This document shows positions 1 through 10,530 of a stretch of DNA of 64,000 bases, one piece after another (position 1 is the first letter of the stretch; each line of letters starts with the position of its first letter). Both the position numbers and the translations under genes were made by a program. The notes beneath the pieces are model-generated. The model did no database searches, was not told the origin of the DNA, and saw only the letters and a list, made by a program, of their open reading frames with translations. This DNA is from Streptomyces sp. NRRL B-3428 (GTDB lineage: Bacteria > Actinomycetota > Actinomycetes > Streptomycetales > Streptomycetaceae): assembly GCA_000721375.1 (NCBI GenBank), contig JOGW01000001.1, positions 248,001 through 312,000 on the forward strand. The letters run 5' to 3'.

Positions 1-536
1 TGGCCCGCGAACTGCGCCCCGACGTCTGCCTGTTCGATATCCGCATGCCCGTACTCGACGGGCTCGAGGCCACCCGCCTCGTCGCAGGACCGGGCGTCGC
101 CGACCCGCTGGCCGTGGTCGTCATCACCACGTTCGACCTCGACGAGTACGTCTACGGCGCGCTGCGTGCCGGCGCCCGCGGATTCCTCCTCAAGGACACG
201 GGCCCTGACCTGCTGGCGCAGGCCGTACGGTCGGCGTCCGACGGTGCGGCGCTCATCGCGCCCAGCGTCACCGTCCGTCTGCTCCAGACTTTCGCGGACC
301 TGCCCGCCGGCCGGCCCGCGGCCCAGCCGGTCTCACCCGTCACCGCCCGCGAGGAGCAGGTGCTCCTCGCCGTCGCCCGCGGGCTGACCAACACCGAGAT
401 CGCCGATGCGCTGCACATCAGCCTCAGCACGGTGAAGACGCATCTGGCGAGCCTGATGGCCAAACTCGGCGCCCGCAACCGGGTCGAGATCGCGATGTGG
501 GCCTACGAAACGCGCCGTATCCTCCCCGGAACCTGA
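1..536 (+). CDS. NarL/FixJ-type response regulator, 5' end cut by window
   Basis: This is the C-terminal part of a two-component response regulator; the open frame runs in from base 3 and the start lies outside the window. Seen: the receiver strand ending in the phospho-acceptor aspartate (LFDIRMPVLDG, Asp codon 36-38), then the conserved Thr (VVITTF) and Lys (FLLKD) of a receiver domain. A LuxR-type helix-turn-helix follows (TAREEQVLLAVARGLTNTEI ... STVKTHL), roughly bases 340-520. In this family, phosphorylation by a partner histidine kinase controls DNA binding. The kinase is probably encoded upstream, outside the window. The next gene starts more than 100 bp away, so I see no operon with it. 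The target genes cannot be told from the sequence. Confidence 0.92.
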   Translation, partial: ARELRPDVCLFDIRMPVLDGLEATRLVAGPGVADPLAVVVITTFDLDEYVYGALRAGARGFLLKDTGPDLLAQAVRSASDGAALIAPSVTVRLLQTFADLPAGRPAAQPVSPVTAREEQVLLAVARGLTNTEIADALHISLSTVKTHLASLMAKLGARNRVEIAMWAYETRRILPGT

Positions 537-589
537 GCAGGGCCCGTCGCCTCTGTGGCCCAGTGCCGGCCCTCGCCACCCCTGGGGGG

Positions 590-617
590 ATGACGTCGTG
601 GTCCGCACGGTTAGGGT
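590..617 (+). promoter_or_regulatory. Candidate promoter of the sigma/AbfB gene
   Basis: ATGACG (590-595) and TAGGGT (612-617) are spaced by 16 bp, a reasonable match to the vegetative -35/-10 of Streptomyces (TTGACN, TAGRRT). If real, the transcript would start near 624. That argues for a translation start at 652 or 667 rather than the upstream in-frame GTG at 598. Confidence 0.3.
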
Positions 618-666
618 GTGGCGCCTTACCCGGCGGATCACCCCTGAAGAGATGGGACCGGTGCTC

Positions 667-2112
667 ATGGACGCGGATCACGTGCGGCTGGTCGTCGCGG
701 CGCAGCACGGTGACCAGCGGGCGCGCGAGGAGCTCGTGTCCGCATATCTGCCGTTGTTGTACAACATCGTCGGACGGGCGCTGAGCGGCCATGCCGACGT
801 GGACGATGTGGTCCAGGAGACGCTGCTGCGCGCGGTACGCGACCTGCCGGCCCTGCGGGCCCCGGAGAGCTTCCGTTCGTGGCTGGTGTCGATCACGCTC
901 CGGCAGGTCAATACGTACTGGCAGCGGCAGCGCACACTCGCCGACCGGACCACGCTCATCGACGAGGCGCTCCCGGTGCCGGACGCCGCCGCCCCGCTCG
1001 AGGACACGACGATCCTGCGGCTGCGCATGTCGGACGAGCGCGCGCAGGCGGTCGAAGCCGGCCGTTGGCTCGACCCGGAACACCGGGTGCTCCTTTCGCT
1101 GTGGTGGCAGGAGTGCGCCGGGCTGCTCAGCCGCCAGGACATCGCCGACGCTACAGGCGTCGGCGTCTCCCACACCGGGGTTCGCCTGCAGCGCATGCGC
1201 GAGCAGCTGGAACTGAGCCGGACGATCGTCGCCGCCCTTGCGGCCGACCCGCGCTGTCCGGGCCTGAGCGCGACCGTCTCCGGCTGGGACGGTGCGCCAA
1301 CGTCCGTGTGGCGCAAGCGGATCGCTCGGCACACGCGCGACTGCGCGATATGTACGGCGACGGCGGCCGAGCGGGTACCGGCCGAGTTGCTCCTGTCCGG
1401 CCTCACACCGCTGGCCGTGCCGGCGGCGCTCCTGGGCGCGCTGGTCGGGAAGGGCTTGCTGTCGGGGACGGCGGTGACGACGACGGCGGTCGCGAGCGCC
1501 ACGGGTACGGCCGCAGGCGGCGGCGCTCTGTTCGGCAAGTTCTCCGCGGTGACCGCCCATCCGCTCGCGACCCTCGCCACCGGCGCGGTGCTCGTCACCG
1601 GGACCGCCGCGTACGTCGCCTGGCCCGAACCGGAGCACCGGGCGCCCGGTGTCGCCGCCGCGCCGACCACCCCGGCTCCGTCGGTAACGCCGTCGCCGTC
1701 GCCGTCGGGTCCGGCTGTGGTTCCGCTGGGCGCGCGGTCCCTCGAATCCGTGGACCGGCCCGGCCGGTTCCTCGCGTACGACGGCGACTTCGCGACCCTC
1801 AGCAGCGCCGCGGCCACGTTCACCGTCAGCAAGGGGCTCGCGGACAGCCGGTGTGTCACGTTCCGGGCGGCCGACGGCCGGTATCTGCGCCACTACGACC
1901 TGCGGCTGCGCCTGAGCGCCGACGACGGCAGCCGGCTGTTCCGGGAGGACGTCACCTTCTGCCCGCGCCCCGGGACGGCCGACGGATCGGTGACTCTGCA
2001 CGCGCACAACTACCCGGGCTCCGCCCTGCGCCCCCGTGACGGATCGATCCGCCTCGACGGCTCCAACGGCACGCGCACCTTCACCGGACAGGCTTCGTTC
2101 ATCGTCCGCTGA
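667..2112 (+). CDS. ECF sigma factor fused to zinc-finger-like, membrane and AbfB sugar-binding domains
   Basis: Numbered from ATG 667 (481 aa; ATG 652 and GTG 598 are in-frame alternatives). Residues about 8-85 are sigma region 2 (HADVDDVVQETLLRAVRDL, SFRSWLVSITL) and about 110-190 are sigma region 4, with an HTH around SRQDIADATGVGVSHTGVRL. Next is a short H-x3-C-x2-C segment (H222, C226, C229), as in zinc-binding anti-sigma domains. A long hydrophobic stretch with a likely membrane span near 295-318 and a Pro/Thr/Ser linker follow. From about 350 the rest resembles an AbfB (CBM42) beta-trefoil, the arabinofuranose-binding module of secreted arabinofuranosidases. Inference: a membrane-held sigma factor that senses arabinose-containing polymers outside the cell and switches on the adjacent hemicellulase genes. 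Domain calls are from motifs by eye. The sigma part is firm, AbfB is likely, and the zinc-finger segment is the least certain. Confidence 0.85.
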   Translation: MDADHVRLVVAAQHGDQRAREELVSAYLPLLYNIVGRALSGHADVDDVVQETLLRAVRDLPALRAPESFRSWLVSITLRQVNTYWQRQRTLADRTTLIDEALPVPDAAAPLEDTTILRLRMSDERAQAVEAGRWLDPEHRVLLSLWWQECAGLLSRQDIADATGVGVSHTGVRLQRMREQLELSRTIVAALAADPRCPGLSATVSGWDGAPTSVWRKRIARHTRDCAICTATAAERVPAELLLSGLTPLAVPAALLGALVGKGLLSGTAVTTTAVASATGTAAGGGALFGKFSAVTAHPLATLATGAVLVTGTAAYVAWPEPEHRAPGVAAAPTTPAPSVTPSPSPSGPAVVPLGARSLESVDRPGRFLAYDGDFATLSSAAATFTVSKGLADSRCVTFRAADGRYLRHYDLRLRLSADDGSRLFREDVTFCPRPGTADGSVTLHAHNYPGSALRPRDGSIRLDGSNGTRTFTGQASFIVR

Positions 2113-2158
2113 CACCGTTCGCCGACACCGTTCGCTGACGACCGTCCGCCGACTTCGG
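2107..2158. repeat. 13-bp tandem repeat on the sigma/AbfB stop codon
   Basis: Units begin CGCTGACACCGTT (2107-2119), CGCCGACACCGTT (2120-2132), CGCTGACGACCGTC (2133-2146) and a partial CGCCGACTTCGG. The stop TGA (2110-2112) is inside the first unit. See the finding on repeats at stop codons. Confidence 0.75.
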
Positions 2159-2253
2159 AACCGGGCCCCGGATTACGTTTTTCCGCCGCGAGATTCGTCA
2201 CCGCGCCGGCGCGCACATTTTTCGTTACGCCGCCACACCCTCCCCAGCCTCCT

Positions 2254-4698
<2,445 letters not shown>

Positions 4699-4747
4699 GC
4701 CGTTCCGCAGTCAGCCGTCCGCCAGTTATTCGCAAGGAGCACCCCCC

Positions 4748-6937
4748 ATGAACGCAACTCCCCCTACCCGCACGGGCTCCCGGCGGCGCGGTCTGCACCG
4801 TCGCCGCCGGGGCGCCCTCGCCCTGCTGCTCGCGGTGCCCGCCGCGGCCGTGCCGTACCTGCTGCTCACGCAGGACGACTCCCAGGCCGCGAAGGCCAGG
4901 ACGTCCGCGGCAGCGCCGTACAAATGGAAGAACGCGCAGGTCGTCGGCGGCGGTTATGTCTCCGGCCTCGTCTTCAACCAGCGTGAGCAGGGCCTCCTTT
5001 ACGCCCGCACCGACATGGGCGGCGCGTACCGCTGGGACGCCGGCGCCGAGAAGTGGATACCGCTGACCGACTGGCTCGGCGAGAAGGACTGGAACCTGCT
5101 CGGAATCGACTCCCTCGCCACCGACCCCGTCGACCCCGACCGGCTCTACCTCGGCGCGGGCACGTATACCAACGACTGGGCGGGCAACGGCGCGATCCTT
5201 CGCTCCACCGACCGCGGCCGCACCTTCAAGCGCACCGACCTGCCGTTCAAACTCGGTGGCAACGAGGACGGCCGCGGCGCCGGCGAACGCCTCGTCGTCG
5301 ACCCGTCGGACAACTCCCACCTGCTCCTCGGCTCCCGCAAGAACGGTCTGTGGCGGTCCACCGACCACGGTGCGACCTGGCGGCAGGTCGAGTCCTTCCC
5401 GGTCAGGGATGGGGCGGGCAGCGGCGCCGGCATCTCCTTCGTGACGTACGGGCCGAAGGGCAGCGGCATCGTGTACGTCGGTGTCGCCGACAAGTCCACG
5501 CCCCTGTACCGGTCGACCGACAGCGGTGCCACCTGGCAGGCGGTCGCCGGACAGCCGACCGGCCAACTCCCGCAGCACGGAGTCGTCACGGGCGACGGCA
5601 CGCTGTACGTCACGTACACCGACAACCTCGGACCCAATGGCGTCACCGGCGGCTCTGTCCACAAGTACACGCCGAACGGCGGCAGTTGGAGGGACGTGTC
5701 CCCCTCGAAGGGCTCGTACGGCTTCTCGGGCCTCGCGGTCGACCCGCGCAAGCCGTCCACGGTGATGGTCACGACGCTGGACCGCTGGTACCCCGAGGAC
5801 GAGATCTACCGCACCACGGACGGCGGTTCGACCTGGACGGCCCTCGCGGACAAGTCCGTACGGGATGCCTCCGGCGCGCCGTACGTCGGCACCCACACCG
5901 GTCACTGGATGACGGCCCTCGCGATCGACCCGTTCGACTCCGGGCATGTCCTTTACGGCACCGGCAACGGGATCTGGCGGAGCGAGGACGCCGACGCGCG
6001 TACGAGCCATTGGACCGCAGGGGCCAAGGGACTCGAGGAGACGGCGATCCTCGACGCCATCGCTCCGCCCGGCGGCGCGAGTGTCCTGACCGCCATGGGT
6101 GACCAGGGCGGATTCCGGCACACCGACCTGACGAAGGTGCCGTCCGGGCGGATGAAGAACCCGCTGATGAGCAACAGCACCGACATCGACTACGCCGCGA
6201 AGAAGCCGTCGGTGATGGCGCGGGTCGGTACGGGCGGCAAGCAGGACGGCGCCTACTCCACCGACGGCGGCGTCACCTGGCGGGGCTTCGCCGCCGAACC
6301 GGTGGCCGGCGCCCACAGCGGCCGTATCGCCCTCGCGGCGGACGGCTCCACGCTGGTGTGGACTCAGGCGGGTCAGTCCCCGTACCGATCTGCGGACAAG
6401 GGAGCGACCTGGACGAAGGTGAGGGGACTTGGCGCCGGGTCAGAGGTCGTCGCCGACCGCTCCTCCGCTCGCACCTTCTACTCCCTGACCGGCGGCACCC
6501 TCTACGCCAGCACCGACGGCGGCGCGACCTTCACCGCCCGCGCGACCGGCCTGCCCGCCGACGGCCGCCTCAAGGCCCTCCCGGGCCGGGCCGGTGACCT
6601 GTGGATCACGGGCGGCGGCAAGGGGCTGCTCCACTCCACGGACGGTGGCCGCAAGTTCACCCGGCTCACCTCGGTGACCTCCGCCTCGGCGGTCGGGTTC
6701 GGCAAGGCGGCGCCGGGCGCCGCGTACCAGACGCTGTATCTGATCGGCACGGTCAAGGACGTCACCGGCGTCTTCCGCTCCACCGACAAGGGCGCCACCT
6801 GGACCCGCGTCAACGACAAGGCCCACCAGTGGGGCGCCATCGGCAGCCAGGGCGTCATCACCGGCGACCCCGACACCTATGGCCGCGTCTACGTCGGCAC
6901 CAACGGCCGCGGCCTCCAGTACGGAGACCCGTCCTGA
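4748..6937 (+). CDS. Secreted GH74 xyloglucanase
   Basis: 729 aa, ATG with AAGGAG 9 bases upstream. There is an arginine-rich signal (SRRRGLHRRRRGALALLL) and an alanine-rich cleavage region near residue 45-55. The rest is a pair of seven-bladed beta-propellers with many BNR/Asp-box repeats (STDRGRTF, STDHGATW, STDSGATW, TTDGGSTW and others), as in GH74 endo-xyloglucanases and oligoxyloglucan cellobiohydrolases. The two catalytic aspartates of the family are present: D89 in YARTDMGGAY and D452 in MGDQGGFRH. It hydrolyses the beta-1,4-glucan backbone of xyloglucan. No CBM follows the catalytic module. It completes a hemicellulose set with the upstream GH10-GH62 enzyme. Endo versus exo action cannot be decided here. 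Confidence 0.93.
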   Translation: MNATPPTRTGSRRRGLHRRRRGALALLLAVPAAAVPYLLLTQDDSQAAKARTSAAAPYKWKNAQVVGGGYVSGLVFNQREQGLLYARTDMGGAYRWDAGAEKWIPLTDWLGEKDWNLLGIDSLATDPVDPDRLYLGAGTYTNDWAGNGAILRSTDRGRTFKRTDLPFKLGGNEDGRGAGERLVVDPSDNSHLLLGSRKNGLWRSTDHGATWRQVESFPVRDGAGSGAGISFVTYGPKGSGIVYVGVADKSTPLYRSTDSGATWQAVAGQPTGQLPQHGVVTGDGTLYVTYTDNLGPNGVTGGSVHKYTPNGGSWRDVSPSKGSYGFSGLAVDPRKPSTVMVTTLDRWYPEDEIYRTTDGGSTWTALADKSVRDASGAPYVGTHTGHWMTALAIDPFDSGHVLYGTGNGIWRSEDADARTSHWTAGAKGLEETAILDAIAPPGGASVLTAMGDQGGFRHTDLTKVPSGRMKNPLMSNSTDIDYAAKKPSVMARVGTGGKQDGAYSTDGGVTWRGFAAEPVAGAHSGRIALAADGSTLVWTQAGQSPYRSADKGATWTKVRGLGAGSEVVADRSSARTFYSLTGGTLYASTDGGATFTARATGLPADGRLKALPGRAGDLWITGGGKGLLHSTDGGRKFTRLTSVTSASAVGFGKAAPGAAYQTLYLIGTVKDVTGVFRSTDKGATWTRVNDKAHQWGAIGSQGVITGDPDTYGRVYVGTNGRGLQYGDPS

Positions 6938-6965
6938 TCCCCGTGCATCACCCGTGACAGCGGGC

Positions 6966-7006
6966 CCGCCCTCCTGGCCGAGGCGACATCATGGTCAGGA
7001 GGGCGG
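6966..7006. terminator. Bidirectional terminator hairpin
   Basis: CCGCCCTCCTG (6966-6976) pairs perfectly with CAGGAGGGCGG (6996-7006) over a 19-nt loop. It lies between the GH74 stop (6937) and the convergent hydrolase stop (7057). There is no U-tract, which is usual in Streptomyces. Confidence 0.7.
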
Positions 7007-7056
7007 CCTGAGGGTCTCGGGTGGCGTGGGGCCGTCAGTGCTTCCGCCGCTCGGGA

Positions 7057-7926
7057 CTACGAGGCGCCGTCGAGGACCTCCCGCAGTCGAGCGGCGAACT
7101 CGTCCGGCTTGCCGGGGTAGCCGAACTCTCCGTCGAGGAAGCCGCCGTGATGGCTCGGGAACACGGTGACCTGCTGTCCGAGGAGTTCGGCGGTCGCGAG
7201 GGAGGTGCGTCCGGTCAGGACGCCATCGGACTCCTCGCCCACGGCGATCACGACCCGGGTCGGCGCCGCGGTGAGGGCGTCGGCGTCCGGGCGGTAGCCG
7301 CTGATCGCCCATGACCGGTCGGTCAGGAGCGGGTCCTCGCGTGAACCGTCATCCTCCGTGGGCATGCCGAACGCGGCGGGGTCGGCCTCCGGTTGTGCGA
7401 AGTACGCGTCGGTGAACTCGCCCTGCCACGAGGTCATGGCCACGAACGCGGCCATCCCGGCTCCCCATCCCCGCTTCTCGTAGGCGTCACGGACGGCGGC
7501 CCGCGCCCGCAGGGCCGCCTCGCCGTCCGGTGTGAGGGTGATGAGCGGGGGTTCGTGCGCGACCAGGGTGGTCACGTCGGCGGGGTACGCGGCGACGAGC
7601 GCGAGTGCGGTGACCGCGCCGCCGCTGCTGGCGAACATGTCGACCGGCCCGGCCCCGAGGGCCTCGATGACGGCGTGCACGTCGTCGGCCTGCGTCTGCG
7701 GTGTGTGGTCGACCCGTCCGTCGTCGCGAGTGCTGCGGCCGATGCCCCGCGGGTCGTAGGTGACGGTGGTCCGCTCAGGGAAGCGGGCCGAGAGTGCGGC
7801 GAAGCCTGAGGCGTCCATGGGCTGCCCGATCATGAACAGCGGCGGGTGCCCGTCCGTGGGCGGCAGCGGTCCGCGCACGTCGTAGACGAGGTCCGCACCG
7901 GTGGTCTTCAGCGTGTGAGTTTCCAT
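7057..7926 (-). CDS. Alpha/beta-fold hydrolase
   Basis: 289 aa, cytoplasmic, no signal peptide. Alpha/beta hydrolase features in order: a first strand and oxyanion region (PPLFMIGQPMDASGF), YDPRGIGRS before the elbow, a nucleophile elbow around FASSGGAVTAL (Ser in A-S-S-G-G, a relaxed G-x-S-x-G), a late acidic strand (VVIAVGEESDGVL) and the catalytic His in PSHHGGFLDGEF. The DPRGxGxS plus SSGG pattern is seen in small epoxide-hydrolase, esterase and haloperoxidase-like members, so the substrate is open. No clear ribosome site precedes the ATG. It stands alone, convergent to GH74 and upstream of the tandem-oriented TetR gene. Confidence 0.88.
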   Translation of the reverse strand: METHTLKTTGADLVYDVRGPLPPTDGHPPLFMIGQPMDASGFAALSARFPERTTVTYDPRGIGRSTRDDGRVDHTPQTQADDVHAVIEALGAGPVDMFASSGGAVTALALVAAYPADVTTLVAHEPPLITLTPDGEAALRARAAVRDAYEKRGWGAGMAAFVAMTSWQGEFTDAYFAQPEADPAAFGMPTEDDGSREDPLLTDRSWAISGYRPDADALTAAPTRVVIAVGEESDGVLTGRTSLATAELLGQQVTVFPSHHGGFLDGEFGYPGKPDEFAARLREVLDGAS

Positions 7927-8018
7927 GTCTGTGTAGACCGGCGCGCGTCCGGAAACTCATCGGTACCGGCGCGCGACACATCGCATACGGCGACGTGCAG
8001 CGCTCGTCGGCCGTGGCC

Positions 8019-8639
8019 TCAGTGACCGCAGAGGCGCTCGATCAGGGCCTGCCAGCTGTCGCCCAGGCGCTGGGCCGATCCCGGCTCGGTGCCGGGGGCC
8101 GGCTGCGGCGCCGCCGACACGTACAGCATCACCGGCCCCTCCAGCGCCGCCGTGAGCTGGAGCGCCAGGCTGTCCAGGTCCGCGAGGCCCGGTCGGGCCA
8201 GGCCGAGGAGCATGCGCAGATGCATACGCGTGAGGGTGGCGGGGGCTCCGGCGGGGACCGGCTGGTTGCGGTCGAGCGAGGCACGTACGAGCGATTGGTG
8301 GCCGGACAGATAGGCACTGCGCGCGCGGCCGTACGCGATGAGCCGGGTGACGGGGTCGGCGCCGGGGCCGAGCGGTGGCGGACCGCTCATCACCTGGGCC
8401 TGGAAAGCGTGCTCGTCCTCGTCGAGGAGCGCGTGGAAGATCCCCGCACGGGTGCCGAAGCGGCGGAAGACGGTGCCCTTTCCGAGGCCCGCGCGTTCGG
8501 CCAGACCGTCCATCGTGACCTTCTCCACGCCGAGTTCGGCGACCATCGCACGGGCCGTGGCCAGCAGGTGTTCGCGGTTGCGGGTGGCGTCTGCGCGCTC
8601 CGGGCGCGGTCGTCCGAGCGGCACGAAGGGGCTGTCCAT
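8019..8639 (-). CDS. TetR-family transcriptional regulator
   Basis: 206 aa from ATG 8639, chosen because GGAG lies 6 bases upstream; an in-frame ATG at 8708 would add 23 residues without such a site. The N-terminal HTH is clear at about residues 20-66 (TMDGLAERAGLGKGTVFRRF); the C-terminal ligand domain is not conserved. It is transcribed divergently from the LLM oxidoreductase at 8749. A 20-bp inverted repeat in between (8668-8687) is its probable operator, so it likely represses its own gene and the oxidoreductase/F420-reductase pair. The ligand is unknown. Confidence 0.92.
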   Translation of the reverse strand: MDSPFVPLGRPRPERADATRNREHLLATARAMVAELGVEKVTMDGLAERAGLGKGTVFRRFGTRAGIFHALLDEDEHAFQAQVMSGPPPLGPGADPVTRLIAYGRARSAYLSGHQSLVRASLDRNQPVPAGAPATLTRMHLRMLLGLARPGLADLDSLALQLTAALEGPVMLYVSAAPQPAPGTEPGSAQRLGDSWQALIERLCGH

Positions 8640-8667
8640 GAGCTCCAAAGTACCTCGTGGGAATATG

Positions 8668-8687
8668 AAACGGGGTGAAGTCCGTTT
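8668..8687. promoter_or_regulatory. Putative TetR operator
   Basis: AAACGG (8668-8673) and CCGTTT (8682-8687) form a perfect inverted repeat with an 8-bp spacer, midway between the divergent starts at 8639 and 8749. Size and place fit a TetR operator. Confidence 0.5.
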
Positions 8688-8748
8688 GTGCTCCATGACG
8701 GACCCCATCCGCCCAGAGTTCAGTGATTCTCAAGAAGGAGCCGCTGCG

Positions 8749-9777
8749 ATGTCCGGACTGCTCTTCGGCCTCGACACATTCGGCGACGTACCGGAGGACG
8801 ACAACGGTCGTCCGGTGTCGCACGCCCAGGCCATCCGGCAGGTCGTCGAGGAGGCCGTGCTCGCCGATCAGACCGGTGTCGACGCCCTCGCCCTCGGCGA
8901 GCACCACCGGCCCGAGTACGCGATCTCGACCCCGGAGACGGTGCTCGCCGGCATCGCCACCCGCACCGAGCGGATCAAGCTCGGCTCCGGGGTGACCGTG
9001 CTCAGCTCCGACGACCCGGTCCGGGTCTTCCAGCGGTTCGCGACCGTGGACGCACTGTCGAACGGACGGGCCGAAGTCATCCTCGGGCGCGGCTCGTTCA
9101 CCGAGTCCTTCCCTCTGTTCGGCTACGACCTCGCCGACTACGACGTGCTCTTCGAGGAGAAGATCGAGCTCTTCGCGAAGCTCCTCGAGGAGAAGCCCGT
9201 CACCTGGAGCGGCACCAAGCGTGCGCCGCTCACCGACGCGGATGTCTTCCCCAAGACCGAGAACGGGCTGACCACTTGGGTCGGCGTGGGCGGCACGCCC
9301 CAGTCGGTCGTACGGACGGCGAAGTACGGCTTTCCGCTGATGATCGCCATCATCGGCGGCAGCCCGCAGCGGTTCGCGCCCTACATCGACCTCTACCGGC
9401 GCGCGACCGAGCAGTTCGGCACGACCGCGCACCCCGTCGGCATGCACTCGCCCGGCTTCGTCGCCGACACCGACGAGGAGGCACGCGAACTGCACTGGCC
9501 GCGCTACAAGGTGATGCGGGACCGCATCGGCGCCACGCGCGGCTGGCCGCCGATCACCCGGGCCGAGTACGAGCGCGAGATCGAGCACGGCTCGCTGTAC
9601 ATCGGGTCTCCGGAGACGGTCGCCCGGAAGATCGCGGGGGCTGTGGACGCGCTCGGCGTCGGACGCTTCGACATGATCTACGGCGCCGGTACGACACCGG
9701 TGAGCGCCCGCCTTCGTGCCGTCGAGCTCTACGGGACGAAGGTCATCCCGATGGTCCGCGACATCCTCGCCGGCTGA
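8749..9777 (+). CDS. LLM-class flavin/F420-dependent oxidoreductase
   Basis: 342 aa from ATG 8749 with AAGGAG 8 bases upstream; the open frame extends far upstream but only as antisense of the TetR gene. Bacterial luciferase-like TIM barrel: GLDTFGDV at the N-terminus, LGEHHRPEY (His pair typical of the group), [39 protein letters not shown] and a late phosphate-binding stretch ([18 protein letters not shown]). Such enzymes oxidise small substrates with FMNH2 or reduce them with F420H2. The gene is followed 52 bp later by an F420-reductase-like gene, which favours an F420 link, but FMN cannot be excluded. Probably controlled by the divergent TetR protein. Confidence 0.92.
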   Translation: MSGLLFGLDTFGDVPEDDNGRPVSHAQAIRQVVEEAVLADQTGVDALALGEHHRPEYAISTPETVLAGIATRTERIKLGSGVTVLSSDDPVRVFQRFATVDALSNGRAEVILGRGSFTESFPLFGYDLADYDVLFEEKIELFAKLLEEKPVTWSGTKRAPLTDADVFPKTENGLTTWVGVGGTPQSVVRTAKYGFPLMIAIIGGSPQRFAPYIDLYRRATEQFGTTAHPVGMHSPGFVADTDEEARELHWPRYKVMRDRIGATRGWPPITRAEYEREIEHGSLYIGSPETVARKIAGAVDALGVGRFDMIYGAGTTPVSARLRAVELYGTKVIPMVRDILAG

Positions 9778-9784
9778 GCTCGGC

Positions 9785-9811
9785 GACATCGACATCGACA
9801 TCGACATCGAC
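9785..9811. repeat. GACATC hexanucleotide microsatellite
   Basis: Four and a half perfect copies of GACATC, starting 8 bases after the stop of the LLM gene and ending 18 bases before the next ATG. The repeat falls in the spacer of a likely two-gene operon, so slippage here would change gene spacing. Confidence 0.9.
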
Positions 9812-9829
9812 GTACGGAAGGGAGCGGAG

Positions 9830-10495
9830 ATGGACTCCGCAGAGGTACGCACCCTCGGCATCGTCGGTGCGGGCAAGGTCGGCACCGTGCTGGCGCGGCT
9901 CGCGTTCGCCGCCGGGTACCGCGTGCTGATCGCCGGTTCCGGGGACCCCGCGAAGATCGCGCTGACCGTCGAGGTTCTGACGCCCGGCGCGAAAGCGGTC
10001 ACGGTGGACGAGGCCGTGGCCGGCGCCGACGCGGTGGTGCTCGCGCTGCCGCTCGGCAAGTACCGCACGCTGCCCGCCCAGGCGCTGCGCGGCAAGCTCG
10101 TGATCGACGCGATGAACTACTGGTGGGAGACCGATGGCGTACGCGACGACCTGAGCGATCCGCGTACGTCCTCCAGCGAGTTGGTGCAGGAGTTCCTGGC
10201 CGGCGCCCGGGTCGTCAAGGCGTTCAATCACATGGGGTATCACGACCTCGAGGAAGGGGCCCTGCCCGCTGGGGCCGTCGGGCGCAAGGCGATTGCGGTC
10301 GCCGGTGACGACTCCGACGACCTCGCGGCCGTCGCCCGACTGGTCGACGCCCTCGGTTTTGATCCCGTTCCCGCGGGTCAACTGGCCGACGGCGTAAGGC
10401 TGCAGCCCGGCACCGCGCTCTTCGGCGCCAACGTGGGCGCCGAAGAGCTACGGGCGATGCTCGACGGTGGTGTGCGTACAACACCTGTCGGCTGA
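9830..10495 (+). CDS. npdG: NADPH:F420 reductase-like protein
   Basis: 221 aa from ATG 9830 (GGAAGGGAG upstream). An N-terminal Rossmann motif ([21 protein letters not shown]) is followed by a typical F420-dependent NADP reductase/YrrC layout: [40 protein letters not shown] and a C-terminal [11 protein letters not shown]. Family role: hydride exchange between NADPH and coenzyme F420, supplying F420H2. Its position directly behind an LLM-class enzyme suggests it feeds that enzyme, though some paralogues act on other substrates, so the symbol is provisional. The stop codon falls in an 18-bp direct repeat shared with the convergent protease gene. Confidence 0.85.
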   Translation: MDSAEVRTLGIVGAGKVGTVLARLAFAAGYRVLIAGSGDPAKIALTVEVLTPGAKAVTVDEAVAGADAVVLALPLGKYRTLPAQALRGKLVIDAMNYWWETDGVRDDLSDPRTSSSELVQEFLAGARVVKAFNHMGYHDLEEGALPAGAVGRKAIAVAGDDSDDLAAVARLVDALGFDPVPAGQLADGVRLQPGTALFGANVGAEELRAMLDGGVRTTPVG

Positions 10496-10530
10496 TCCGT
10501 ACAGGCCTCAAGTGATCCGTACAGGCCTCA
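10493..10530. repeat. 18-bp tandem repeat joining two convergent stop codons
   Basis: TGATCCGTACAGGCCTCA occurs at 10493-10510 and 10513-10530. The first copy supplies the TGA of the F420-reductase gene; the TCA at the end of the second copy is the stop of the minus-strand protease. Confidence 0.9.

Noticed and set aside
8338..8748. N-terminal extension of the LLM oxidoreductase
   Set aside because: It is antisense to the TetR gene, and a strong ribosome site and conserved N-terminus mark ATG 8749.
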